Source: Streblospio benedicti (lineage: Eukaryota > Annelida > Polychaeta > Spionida > Spionidae). Taken from it: a DNA stretch of 64,000 nt. The position numbers were made by a program, and so were the translations under genes. Below the pieces are notes generated by a model, which worked only from the letters and a program-made list of their open reading frames with translations, had not been told where the DNA came from and ran no database searches. The stretch lies in NCBI GenBank assembly GCA_019095985.1, contig CM032666.1, forward strand, positions 40,723,361 through 40,787,360, given 5' to 3'. Shown here piece after piece: positions 12,051-23,880 of this stretch. Within the stretch, counting starts at the first letter, position 1. Every line of letters starts with the position of its first letter.

Positions 12051-12402
12051 TCTAATGTGTTTTTCCCAAGTTTGCTTGTGGATACAGTTATATTCTTCTC
12101 TCTCTCTCTCTCTCTCTCTCTTTCTTGGGTTGAGATGATAACTGACCAAGTATGTAGGCTGGGGGTTACAGAGACAACAGTTTGTCCGTGTAACCTTTTA
12201 CAGCCCACTGCTTGGGATGATAGTATCATTCTGGTCTCACAACCGTGGGGTGTTGAGTTTGAGTCCCGTTAGGGCCACTTGATATAGGTCGATAGTCAAA
12301 TGGAAGCAGATGTCTTCTGCAATGTCAATAAAGTGGGTAGGAGCTTGCTTGCTATAGCGAAGAATATAACTATATCCACAAGCAAACTTGGGGAAAACAC
12401 AT
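12051..12402. repeat. head-to-head pair of tRNA-derived SINE pieces
   Basis: The left part (from 12051) is an antisense SINE tail containing CCCAAGTTTGCTTGTGGAT and a TC run. The right part is a sense SINE: a tRNA-like head with CTGGTCTCACAACC and a degenerate B box (GAGTTTGAGTCCC), the tail AGGAGCTTGCTTGCTATAG, then ATCCACAAGCAAACTTGGGG. The two tails form ~42-bp inverted ends. Other copies lie at 16094-16230, 34611-35215 and 63524-63641. Confidence 0.7.
12093..12122. repeat. (TC)n microsatellite
   Basis: About 14 TC units inside the SINE pair. Confidence 0.9.
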
Positions 12403-12736
12403 AATATTTGGAATACATTTGGTTAGTACGGACGTGCCATTTTTATAGGTCACCTTTTCCAGCCTCTTGATATATCTTTGGGTCCTATTTTTAGATATTT
12501 GATATATATTTGGTCCCTATTTTGAGAAATTAGTATATTATTGGGTCTTGATTTTAAGACAACACTATTGAGATAACTATATCATAGGGCATTGACAATG
12601 AAATATTGCATATTATTGCGTATTTTCATGTTTCATCACTCTTGAGTATCATCATTAAAGAAGAAATATCATAGCTCAGTATCTTGGTATGAATCTGGTA
12701 ATGCAGTGATGAGGCTAAAATAATAGCAGCCTGTCG

Positions 12737-13439
12737 ATTCTTCATTTCGCAGTTGCGCGGGACTTGTTGCGCAGTAGAATTAATCAATATTAATAGTTGC
12801 ATTACTATTTCCGGCATCATTGTAGACTAACACAACTTTAATATTCTACGGTAATTTTCACGTATCACTTATCCTATGTCATTCATGGAAAGTACTTTCT
12901 TTATAGAATTTTGACTGAGGATTATGAATCTGTAATCGGATTTTAGTTAGCATTGAAATTGGCGAAGATATGGGCAAAAGACTGGTCTTTACAGACGACC
13001 TGTGTAGGCTGCGAATAATACATCCCTGCAAAGTTCACTATTATGAAGAATGCATGCCTCAAATAGCTTTCCTAATAGGATTTTGAATGAGGATTATGAA
13101 TCTGTAATCAGATTTTAGTTAGCGTGAAAATTGACAACGTTATGGGCAAAAGCCGGTCTTGGTCAAATTTGCAGACGGCCGAGATTGGAGCAAAGATGAG
13201 AACTTCACTATTATGAAGAATGCACGCCTCAAATAGATGAATTTACTTAACTTTCCAACGTCTATCAGCATAACAGCCATCAATATTAGGTTGAACACAC
13301 ATTTTTAATGATATACCAATAAATGCAATTTTAAATGGGCTTATAACTTATACCGAAAGTACCCATGGACTTTTGTGTCTCAAAATGAAATAAAAAAGAC
13401 AAGTACGCAGCTTTTCTGTGTAACTGGGAAATGAAGAAT
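12737..13439. mobile_element. ~0.7-kb MITE, copy 1
   Basis: Ends are inverted (ATTCTTCATTTC ... GAAATGAAGAAT). An internal ~75-base unit with GAGGATTATGAATCTGTAAT occurs twice, about 180 bases apart. A second copy in the same orientation lies at 31208-31935. No coding frame. Confidence 0.78.
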
Positions 13440-14170
13440 GACGTCCCATATAAAGTACTGAACTGAATTGAGAGGTGTTTTTTTTTTGCAGGTGCCCTGT
13501 ATCACATATATTAATAATTGCACAAGAAAGTTGTTTTATTCACAAACGGAAATTATTTGGAACTATGTTCTAGGCATAAAAATACTATGTTAATGTGGTG
13601 ATTTCCCTGGCCAAAGTTCATGAATTCATAGTAGAATAGAGAAATGACACGGAACTACTAGTATTTGGCATTCGTATATTTTTCCTACGCATCCTGAATA
13701 TTTGAGAGATTACTAGTAGGCAAGGCATTTGTTAAAAGAACAATGGAAAGGCTAATTGTGTGTTCTAACCTCCAACATTCCAAATACTTACACCAAGTAC
13801 ACCAGTCTGAGAAGTCCATAAACCCTGTCACAATGCAAACTGCTGTACTGAAAAGAAACCATGAGTGCATTGTGTATTTCTATAGTAATTTTTTTTTAAT
13901 TTTTTTTTATTTAACCTTCCATTGGAAGACAGAACGTAAAAATAAAAAGAGATTTAAAAAGTAGAGAAAATATCACAGATATTGCTTAAAATGGTAATAA
14001 AAACATGTCAAGCATTTGATTATTGTAATGTTATGGTGAACTTTGGGTTTAGTATATTATATACTTTTAATGAATTTTACTATATTTTTTGGGTATGCTT
14101 TTTGCAAATCTTACTATATTTATCAAAATGGCACGCGCGTACCCAATTATAGCTACCCTGAGATCAACAC
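13440..14170. other. AT-rich non-coding DNA
   Basis: Contains T and A runs. No supported gene or repeat. Confidence 0.4.
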
Positions 14171-14900
14171 AAACATTTCTGTCAAGCCTAGTCAGTGGGT
14201 TTATATATAGCTTAAAACCATACAGATGTCGTAGATCCTCATCTATCCCTGTCCTAGAGCACGGGAGCTCCAGAAGGCGTGCACAAACTGCCTTACCTTC
14301 AGGGCAAACGGATTGAAAACTCTCAGGCCAGCACCAATCATAGCGACGCCGTCCTCATAATTCACTCCGTACGGCATGAAAACCACGCCAACCAGATTGT
14401 ACCTCATTAAGGATCAAGTCCGGCCGTACCCGCTGTCCGTAGTCTAATATTCCGGCCGTAGTGTCAAACGAGGGTAATTTAAGAAAACCAGCACAAATTG
14501 GACTTTCAATCACTAATGCCGGAGCATATCCGGAGCGAAAGTACGCCGGCCATAGAGCAAAAAATGCCAGACTGCTGGTATGATCTAGAAATCAATCCGG
14601 AGGTTTTTACCACGGGACAGAGCTGAAACAGCCAAACGGAGCATTTATGTCCGCCTGGAGCCTCATCCGGAGGGGATTAACGCCTATCGATATTTCGATT
14701 TCCGGACAGAATACAAAAATCCACTTCTCAGATGTGAATTTTGGATCCTCATGCAGTTTCACTGCGCGGAGCCTGAAAATCGCGGCCCGGAATGGTCCAT
14801 GTATTCGGACTTTGCCATTTTTCAAGGGATTTTTGGAGATTCTGCCTGGATGTTCAATAATGTATTGAGAGGGGGGGTAACATGGTAGAATTAGGCGGCT
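14171..14900 (-). other. GC-rich block of unknown nature
   Basis: This stretch is clearly richer in G+C and CpG (CCGG, CGGCC words) than its surroundings. On the minus strand an open frame covers 14607-14933 (108 codons), and shorter frames with a protein-like composition continue to ~14290, one ending at a plausible donor (AAGGTAAGG at about 14300). I recognise no family. It may be a decayed transposon or an orphan gene remnant. Confidence 0.35.
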
Positions 14901-16011
14901 TCTTACGTGCACTGTGCAAGTTACATCTGACAAAAATCATTTGGTTGAAATTTGTTGTGTTCACGTGTTCTGATGGGGTAGCGATTATTATTTGAATTAA
15001 TAATCCTAGTTCTATACAAGCATATTTGTTTGGCCACTAAATAGCATAACCTTTAAGGCTTTTGCTTCAACTGAAGTGACACAGAGTAACTTGACACTCT
15101 CTATATACTCATCTCCTCTACACAAATTAAACGAAGCAAACACAGGCTGCATTCAGCTCGTGATATGCAATGAATTGGAAAAGTGAAGAACGTATATGTG
15201 TGGTCAACTTGACGGTCTTGAGCCCCCTAAACAAACCCCTAGAAATTAAGTGGTGCCTTGTGTGTATAAACAGACAAAGGGCCATGAGGGCTAGTACTCA
15301 GAAAGACACAAAGAGCCACGAAATTTCTTTGTGAATGAATCAAATTTCGCGCCCGTCCGACCAACTACTTATGGTGTGGTCATCTCTGATTGGTCCGCGT
15401 TTCGGTGATGGAACAGTGCACGCACAGGTGAATGTCACTGTTACTATGGATTCATTCATTAAATTGGCTTACGTCACTATTACTCCACATTCCAATGGTC
15501 GTGTTTCTTGGGGAGACGATTCTATCCCAAACCCTGGATGTTGAACAAAAAGAGCCCAACGAAATTACGTAAGATTCGCGATCACGACCACTTGCTCTAA
15601 CTATGTAAATGTGCTTATTTACTAATGCACTCGCAATTCACGTTTTCCCTGTGCTCTAGCGACTTAATTTAATACACCAGACAGCTCACACCGGGTCATT
15701 GGCATCCTTGTCACACTGGACTATATCTTTCTCAACCTCCGGACTGTGAGTCAAATTTGTGCCCTTTGACCGAGTCACAACATATAATGGATTGAAAAAA
15801 GAACGTAAATCAACTGGTATGTCGCATGGTCATTGTAATAATTAAGTTAGAAATTCGTCGATGTAGACCTAAATATAAATGGTGGGTGTGGGGTCTCCTG
15901 AAAAAATGGTAGGGGTGTCCCATTTCAAACTTGAAAACGGTGCTCTATATCTATTCCCAGTTGACGATGAAAAAGTGACCCATGCATGTCTATACTTAAA
16001 TTATTCTGGTT
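14901..16011. other. non-coding DNA
   Basis: Short open frames only (69 codons at most), with no domain. Nothing else supported. Confidence 0.4.
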
Positions 16012-16339
16012 CAGTAGAACCTCTCTATTAAAAGACCACCCGAGGGACTAGTGTTAGGTGGTCTCAATAGATAGGTGGTCTCATTACAGAGGTCAATTTT
16101 ATTCTCACTTTTCTGTCAAGCAAGCTCCTGCCACTGTATTGACATAGCTGAAGAGACATCTTCCATTTTTACTATATCAAGTGGCCCTGACGGGACTCGA
16201 ACTCACGACCCCAAGGTTATATACAGTTATTCATTACAGAGGTGTTTTGGTAACTTTATTAAGTTTTGGGACCGTGAAAATTGGTCTTATTATAGAGGTG
16301 GTCTATATAGAGAAGTCGTCTAATTTGGAGGCTTTACTG
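16012..16339. mobile_element. pogo-like MITE interrupted by a SINE
   Basis: The left end CAGTAGAACCTC and right end (inverted) CAGTAAAGCCTC resemble pogo/Tigger termini. GGTGGTCT words near both ends are inverted copies. The middle is interrupted by a SINE fragment at 16094-16230 with its own duplication. Confidence 0.65.
16081..16243 (-). repeat. tRNA-derived SINE fragment with 13-bp target duplication
   Basis: TCATTACAGAGGT occurs at 16081-16093 and 16231-16243, flanking a 137-base insert. The insert reads, in antisense, GTGAGTTCGAGTCCCGTC (B box) and the SINE tail AGGAGCTTGCTTG. The duplication shows it moved as a retroposon. Confidence 0.75.
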
Positions 16340-17894
16340 TATGTAGGCTTATAAATTGCCATGTGGATCGGAGAACCTTTTTTTTTATATCAACCATACC
16401 GTTTAGTGATCTTTAGTGGTGGTCATACCAAAGATATTTTAGAACGCGAATTTCCTCCCTTATCTCCTCCTTTAGTGACACCTTCGCCATTTTCAAACTT
16501 TTTCTATAATCAGGATTATCTGACTAGATCATCATTGTCAATGGCTGATAAGCAGACCATATAGATCTAGGTGATCACCTGATGAAAACAAATTCGACGA
16601 TTTCGTCACCACACTGCACTTTGATTGGCTAGCGTAAGTTCACCAAGACCTTGCATCACGCAGTAATAAACATCGTGAAAACATATCGTGACTTAGTGAA
16701 CTGTCTCCCTAAAGAAAAATGAACTTTTACTATGAATCATCCAAACTGGAACTGCGATGTTTGCTACGTCATCATAAACATGAAATGCAACGTAGTTGAA
16801 GTAAAATAGTTCCACATCTACATCAGTTACGTGGACACATTTATTCGATTCTTAGTGAGTGAAAGCTACATTTGTATTATAAACTAATGTCTGTTTTATT
16901 TGTACTAAACCCATTTCCATAATCAAGACGAAACGTCACTTATTATTTTCCATCGCACCAACCGGCCGGCCGCGTAGTAATTCTGGACATGATGTGTTGA
17001 CTCACGTCATTTCACAATGGAGTTCCATATCAGTCTGATGTGTAAGAAATTCTAGGCCAGGGGAGGGATATTTCATCCTTCCCTACTCAGCACAACCGAG
17101 AATCGTCAAGGGGTACCCAGGGCATCAAAGGAACAACGAATAGTCAACACCAGCGGACGGACAGTCTAGCGATTTTCTCTCGTAATCCCGGGAAAATTCT
17201 TGAAATCTGACATAAAGAAGGGCGTTCAGCCGGAAGTTCAAATACTGAAGACGCAAAATATCTAAATAACACCAGTTATTTAGACCTTTCTTCATTAGTG
17301 GACATCGTTTGATATTGTGGGTATCGCCAGGACGAAAGCTGGCCACATAAAAAGCTCTGATTGGAAATACTTGGATAGTGTGTGGGATAAACAAGTCCAC
17401 TTGCTTCTCATATTTTTGACAGGATCTGCTATTTTTGAAACATCACGATTCACATGCTATGGAGGCCGGTCCTCCTATGATTTAACACGTGCTGTAGGAA
17501 AAAGATAAAGAAAGCAGAACAATGGCATTAATGAATTCTAACGGAAATATAAGTGAATAGATAAATATATATATATACATGTATAGACTACTCGTTGGAA
17601 TAACGCTATTTTCACGAGAAATCATTGCACGATCATCATTGCACAACAAAGGCGTCAGTCATCTTAGTCATCTGCATGCATTTCATCACCGTCACAAAGT
17701 GACATCTGCAGCATTTCATCGGTGCTAATTCTGTTACATATAGTCACAATTGAATTTATGTGTTTATAACTATATATTGTTCGGGCATATGATTCCTTTA
17801 TAATCTGTGATAAGTTTTCTCTCAAGGACTTCTAAAGCAAATTGTGCTCGTAGCTGTAACATTTGTGGATCATCAATAAGGAGTGTCACTCTAT
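16340..17894. other. Tribbles upstream region, no gene seen
   Basis: Non-coding by inspection. It includes a short AT microsatellite near 17565-17577. The promoter of the Tribbles gene and any 5' UTR exon would lie here, but no core promoter can be assigned with confidence. Confidence 0.4.
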
Positions 17895-19734
17895 ATGATA
17901 CGCATGTCTTCAAGTCTGCAGCGAGGAAGAGCTAGGCTTTCGGTTAACATTCCTGACCGAAAGCATGTTGACTTTGACCAACCATCCTATTTAAGTGGAG
18001 GAAATCTTAGTCCGGATTTACAACCTGCGACTCCTCCTACATATCCGAATGTGACCTCATATACAGAGGACCCTACTACTCAACAAGCATCCCGTATTTG
18101 CAACTATGTACTATTGCCACAAACTGAATCAGTTGGTGATATTCCAACATACAGGGCATTCCATTGTGATACACAAGTTGAATATGAGTGTAAGGTATGT
18201 AGACACTTTTAATCAAAACTTGTAGATTATGTACCCTTAAGCTTTTTCTTATTATTGAATGTTTGAAAATTAAAACCCCGGTTGGTGTGAAACAAAATTG
18301 ATACACGTATGTCGTTCAATTGCCCTCATGCATTGTTTGGTTTTTATTGCAGGTGTTACCCATAACAAGTTATCGTGAGACGCTGGCTCCTTATTGGGTA
18401 GTTGGTGACAATGATCATATAAACCAAATAGAGGAGATAATCCTGGGTCAGTCCCAGGCATACGTTATCTTCCCGCGCAATTATGGGGATCTTCATTCTT
18501 ATGTTCGCAAGAAGAGACGGTTGCGTGAAATTGAAGCAGGAAGATTATACCATCAAATTATTGATGCTATTGCTCACTGCCATAAAAATGGGGTCGTACT
18601 ACGTGACTTGAAGTTACGAAAGTTTGTCTTCAAAAATCCAGAAAGGTTGGTACTTTTTTTTTTATTTATGCCCCCCTGTATATTCTCAAATATACAACGT
18701 GTCAAAGATAAATTTAAATCAATTAACGCCTCCCTTATATCAGCGCTCACAAATAGAAATGGTGTTTGTTTCAATACTCCATTAGATTTTCATGAACAAA
18801 ATTCAATGTGATGAAAAGCGGTGAGAGTTGAATTATAAAATATTAAGGTGTGGCAAATCTTCATTCAAATCCAGCAATTTTATGGTGATTCGACTTTTAT
18901 TATCTGATGTATCGGAAAGCAAGTTTGTGATGTAAATCATGTCCCATGATACTGACAGTGACATGCATGACAAAAGCCTTTGACAACGGCCACTTTAGTT
19001 CTTGCTTTGTTGGCTAATGTTCAAAAAAGTTTCATACTACGTGAACATTGAAATGAATGTGTTGACAGAACCACGGCCTAAATTGCAATATCTTACAATT
19101 TTTTCTCAAATAATCCTATGCACTCGGTAGAATTATTAGATTTGCTAACTGTTTTTGTGTTGAAAAACTCAATGTTTAGCTCAAATGAAATAATAAGCAT
19201 ACATATACTTGTTATTTACTTAACCAATTATTCTTTTCTTATTTTAGAACAGAGCTGAAATTGGAGTCTCTTGAAGATGCTTTTGTACTTGGTGATGACA
19301 ATGATGACTGTCTAGCAGATAAGCATGGTTGTCCTGCTTATGTGAGCCCTGAAATCCTGAATACAAGTGGAGGATATTCAGGGAGGGCAGCTGACTCTTG
19401 GAGTGCAGGTGTAATGTTATACACATTACTTGTTGGTCGTTATCCTTTCCATGATGCTGAACCAACTGCACTGTTCAGCAAGATAAGAAAAGGGGACTTC
19501 CACATTCCTGACACTGTTTCTTCTAGGGCAAAATGCCTTATCAAGTGCTTATTGAGACTGGAACCAAAGGATCGTTTAAGTCCAGAAAACGTGCTTCAAC
19601 ATGCGTGGTTCAGGACAGGTTCCCGAATATATGGTAACACCCAGATAGGTACGAAATTGGACCCAAATGATCAAACCGTGCCAGAGTTTTATAGTAGTGA
19701 AAATAGTAAAGAATCTGATAACTTCTTGGTATAG
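17895..19734 (+). CDS. TRIB: Tribbles pseudokinase, complete
   Basis: Three coding exons: 17895-18194, 18353-18645 and 19248-19734, phases consistent, 359 aa. The in-frame TAA at 17877 limits the start to the ATG at 17895 or 17904. The pseudokinase domain begins near residue 68 (ICNYVLLP). It has a lysine at 100 in the ATP-lysine position, the Tribbles-type catalytic loop [11 protein letters not shown] (183-193), SLE at 205-207 where active kinases have DFG, and the very conserved stretches [14 protein letters not shown] and [11 protein letters not shown]. The tail carries DQTVPEF (339-345), the family's COP1-binding motif, preceded by a VLQHAWF helix near the MEK-binding site of human TRIBs. 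Known family members act as scaffolds that bring substrates such as C/EBP to the COP1 ubiquitin ligase and tune MAPK/AKT signalling. Which vertebrate paralog is closest cannot be said by eye. Confidence 0.94.
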
Positions 19735-20519
19735 CTAATGGCCCCTAGGATCTAGGTTTACAAATTCCTTTAATTTAACATATATTTTACTGTTATGTTG
19801 GAAAAAAAAAGATAAAATTTTGATTATAAAAAATGAAAGTGTGATGAATGTGGCGTGATTAGCACAGATCTGCAGATTGTCATTTGATGTGAACGATTTT
19901 TTCTCATTGCTGAATCCCTATATGGTTTATCTGTTCAGGGATTATTACACTTACACAGCTAAAATTAACCTAATTGTGAATATTGGAAGAAAAAAAAGTT
20001 TATTGTTTATTATTTATTACGAACTGATGTGGTCATTTTCGCTATATACATAATGTTTACTTCAAAATGTTATGTGGTGTAATTGGCTTTACCTACAATC
20101 ATTATGTGATAAACTGTACGGTTGAATGACGGAAAATACTTGAAAATATTACGTGTGTGAGGATTGATACAAGCTGAAATTGCATGCTGTGGTGAAATGG
20201 ATGTCTGTTAGTCATTCAAAATATTTTTGCTATTGTTTCAATATTATACCCGGTATGTAAACTGTTAAATTATATTGTTATCTACTATCAACGTTAAAAA
20301 CTTATAATGGTTATGAATATTTCAAAATCTCTCCAATTTTCTTGTGCTTAAATGATGCAATAGAAATATATCATTTTAAAAATTAACTTAAAAAAACTTT
20401 TAAAATGCTTATAAATGAAAATTTGTGGTTAAATATATGATCATTGTCCTCGCTCTCTGTTCCACAGACTGAACAGGTTGAGACTACGTGACTGTAGCCA
20501 TTTCATATGTGGAAACAAC
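19735..20519. other. Tribbles 3' flank, probably 3' UTR in part
   Basis: AT-rich, no coding frame, no AATAAA that I can place with confidence. Confidence 0.4.
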
Positions 20520-20944
20520 TATATGATGCACCACGCCGTAACCCGGGGTCCGTCTGATGCTCCGGGGTGCCGTAAAATGCACACCCCGGCATGTTGTAAT
20601 GCCCCGTTTCTCCCGTGATATTTCCGTATATCGGTCGTTGCTAAAAGGCAGACCAGCAAAAGAATGACGGCGATGTAATTTTTCGTTTGTTCACAATGTA
20701 CTAGGTTGGAAATCGAGATTTAATCAATTAAGAATAGATAAGATGTTTTTATTGTGACAAAACTTAAACATTTTACTTATGAATATTAACAAAATTTGAT
20801 ACCACAGCAGCCTACCAGTCATCACGGTATGCCGGGGTATTGATGTTGAAAAAAAATAATTAATTAGCTCAAAAATGAATTTTTTATTATTTTCACGGGC
20901 CGGGGTATCACGGTAACCCGGGTTACGGCGTGGTGTATCATATA
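20520..20944. mobile_element. MITE with ~28-bp inverted ends
   Basis: The ends are near-perfect inverted repeats built around CACCACGCCGTAACCCGGG (left) and CCCGGGTTACGGCGTGGTG (right). The interior has CCGGGGT words on both sides. About 425 bp, non-coding. Confidence 0.8.
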
Positions 20945-21825
20945 CTAAATGCGGTCATCTGATTTTCCTAATTTCTAGGTCACTGTTTATGATCCTGACC
21001 ACTAATTTTATTCCACTACAATACATGAGATGATGCTTTTGATAAAAGGAATTGGATGTTTAGCAAACTCCCTATAGTGGTATGCACTGCTCCACTTTTT
21101 TAATGGCTACGTAGGTACCAGGGGTCTGTTAAGTGAATTAAATCATGAATTTGTTATAGCTTGATGACTCCAAGGCAAGCTTTGTGATCTTGTGAGACCG
21201 CTTTCTGTTCTGAACAGTATCAAAGTGACAATTAGTGAGTGGAAACAAATACATGTATGGTTGATCTATGTAACAAATCCACAATCCTTGTGAGTAAGCT
21301 GCCTCAATTTTGTTTATGGTTATTAGCATTTGCAAAAGTTCATGATTCAATTAAACTGCAAAAAAAAATGTACCCTATCTGCGAGTTATACACGAATTTC
21401 TACTCGCTGAACATTTCCATTGTTAAAGTTGTTCGAGTAATAGCCCATTACTATTGGGCACACAAAACCACATGCGTAAAAACATCCATATTTAACACCA
21501 ACTGAGACTGCTGATAATTCAGTTTGAAATTTTGTTGATTACCAATAGCTTGGGAGGTTGACTAATCCTGAATAATATAAACATCACCTGGAAACTTTCT
21601 TAAGCATTTTTATCAACGCAGATTGTTTCATTTCAACACTGTGGGCTTAAAATTAAAATATCGCTCGTGATTTGTTACTTCTATATAGTGAAAGATTTTT
21701 AAAATCAAATAGTTTCTTGTATGTATGTGTATGTAAGGTATAGACATGGTAAAATATTTGAAAAATAGATCAAATGGATTTTGGTCAGTATAGTTAATTA
21801 TTACTTAGATATAATGAATTTTATG
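20945..21825. other. AT-rich non-coding DNA
   Basis: No gene, repeat or element supported. Confidence 0.4.
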
Positions 21826-21960
21826 AGTGGTGTTTGTGACATTGAGTGACTAAGGAATTGGACTGTGATCTATAGGTTGTGGGTTCGAGTCCTGCTTAGT
21901 ATGATGGTATGTGTCAAAAAACAAACTTTTCTTAAATATGCTACATGGTACCAACAAAAA
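21826..21960 (+). repeat. tRNA-like SINE remnant, another family
   Basis: The segment reads GAGTGACTAAGGAATTGGAC (A-box-like) and, about 30 bases on, TGTGGGTTCGAGTCCTGC, a good pol III B box. The downstream part has no tRNA 3' acceptor, so it is a SINE head and not a tRNA gene. Confidence 0.55.
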
Positions 21961-22094
21961 CAAACATGTAGGCATGTGGACGAAGAAGTAACAAATTCTC
22001 TTTAGGACATTGTTAAATGTTAGTTTTAAATTACGTTTTCAAACTTCTTGTTGAATATTGTTGCCCTTTATGTTGTAATAGGCTAATACTGTTG

Positions 22095-22160
22095 TATTAT
22101 TGCTAGGTAATTGGTAAGTTTAAATGTAACCTTAGAGAAAAATTATATACAGAGCCGTTA
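22095..22160. repeat. direct repeat, left copy
   Basis: A ~65-base segment containing TATTATTGCTAGGTAATTGG and a GAGAAAAATTATATACA word. It recurs at 23456-23521 with few differences. Confidence 0.7.
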
Positions 22161-22378
22161 ATATTGGTACTAGGTATTCATTTCATCAGTATATGAAGTG
22201 GACTGGTGAAATTTACGTTACCGCCCACTTCTTGATATTGAACAATGCGTTAATATTTTGGTTGCAGTATTGTGTTGCGAAATGACAATGAGTTTTGTAT
22301 GATTTATACATTGGATGGAATATCCATAAAAAGAGGAAAAAAATAGAAATATCAAAAAATGCTTGTGTTGTACTTGTT

Positions 22379-22480
22379 TTTAGCTCACCTGTGAGCTTTT
22401 GTCATTACATCACTTGGCGGCCATCTGTCGGCCGTCTGTGTAAACAATTCTTTAGAAATCTTCTCAAAAACTACTTTATG
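22379..22480. repeat. AGCTCACCTG/GTGAGCTTTTG repeat, copy 1
   Basis: Starts TTAGCTCACCTGTGAGCTTT and continues with the GTC-rich CGGCCATCTGTCGG stretch. Shorter relative of the repeats at 23428, 49196 and 50852. Confidence 0.55.
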
Positions 22481-22746
22481 AATTTGTAGGAAACTATGTA
22501 TAATGGTTCATTATGGTATTGTGCAAAAAGTGGCTGTGTAATATTAAGATTTATCAAAAACTATGTTTGCTACTGCAATATCTAAAAAAACTGTTTCTAG
22601 ACACAGTTCTCAGTCATGATAGGTCCCCTCAGCCATAATGCAAACAGATCAAATATTGCTCTTTGACCACGCTCACAAAGTTCTCCTCAGTCATAATGCA
22701 AACAGATCAAATATTTCTGTGGCCATCATTCCATTGTTTTATACAC

Positions 22747-23299
22747 TGTGGCAGATCCATTTTTTTGTAATATAGAAGGGGCACAGCAGTTAACTTGTTA
22801 CACTGGCAGATCCAGTTTTTTTGTAATATAGAGGGGGCACAGCAGTTAACTTGTTACACTGGCAGATCAAGGTTTTTTAATAATAGAAGGGGGCACAGCA
22901 TTTAACTTGTTACAGAGGCAGATCCAGGCAGTTCCAGTTTTTTTGTAGTATAGAGGGGACACAGCAGTTAACTTGTTACACTGGCAGATCCAGGTTTTTT
23001 AATAATAGAAGGGGGCACAGCATTTAACTTGTTACAGAGGCATATCTAGGTTTTTTACACTGGCAGATCCAGGTTTTTTGTAATATAGAGGGGGCACAGC
23101 AGTTAACTTGTTACACTGGCAGATCCAGGTTTTTTAATAATAGAAGGGGGCACAGCATTTAACTTGTTACAGAGGCAGATCCAGAACTTGTTACACTGGC
23201 AGGTCCAGGTTTTTTAATAATAGAAGGGGGCACAGCATTTATCTTGTTACACTGGCAGATCCTGAGATGGTGGCACATAGCAGTTAACTTGTTGGTTAA
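22747..23299. repeat. minisatellite, ~56-bp unit, about nine copies
   Basis: Units read roughly TTACACTGGCAGATCCAG, a T run, AATATAGAGGGGGCACAGCA and GTTAACTTG. Units alternate between TAATATAGAG and TAATAATAGAAGG variants, and a few are truncated. This points to unequal exchange of higher-order blocks. Confidence 0.88.
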
Positions 23300-23427
23300 A
23301 AATAGATCACAGATGCAGGTGAGCGATTCAGGCTCTCTAGAGCCTCTAGTTTATTTGAATTGTTAACCCACCATTTCAATGTAGTATCTACTGCATTAGT
23401 TTCCTACTGCTGTTATTGCCTTTTTTT

Positions 23428-23521
23428 TAGCTCGCCTATCGTAGACATGGTGAGCTATTATTGCTAGGTAATTGGAAAGTTTAAATGTGACCTTCGAGAA
23501 AAATTATATACATTGCCGTAT
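23428..23521. repeat. AGCTC-type repeat joined to direct repeat, right copy
   Basis: Begins TTAGCTCGCCTATCGTAGAC and ATGGTGAGC (same family as 49196), then runs straight into the second copy of the 65-base segment at 22095-22160. Confidence 0.65.
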
Positions 23522-23880
23522 GCTCCACTAGACATTTTATATCATGGGTGAAATGTGCTAAAATCTTGCAAAATATACTGCTTTTAGTGCTGATTTTCCA
23601 ATCTGAAGGGATGCACAGACAAGTGGGATGAATTTAGTGTGCTCACCAAGAGCTAAGTTAGACCTTTCAAGTGCTGATTTTAGCTACTTAGGTCCACCTT
23701 GAATATCAAGGGCTCCATATATATGCTCAAAACTTGCTTTTGCAAGACCAGAAACCGATATTACAGAGTGCTTGGGTCATGATGTGCTGAATTTTAGGGG
23801 TGAAATTGTGACCCATTCCGGTGGTGACCACATCTTATCGTTCCATCTCCAATTATAAACATGTGTGAACGACAAACCTA
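23522..23880. other. non-coding DNA
   Basis: No supported feature. Confidence 0.35.

Noticed and set aside
12017-12272. Open frames with SLSLSLS / REREREREK runs
   Set aside because: Produced by the (TC)n tract inside the SINE pair.
21826-21960. Possible tRNA gene
   Set aside because: A and B boxes are present but no acceptor stem closes; better read as a SINE head.
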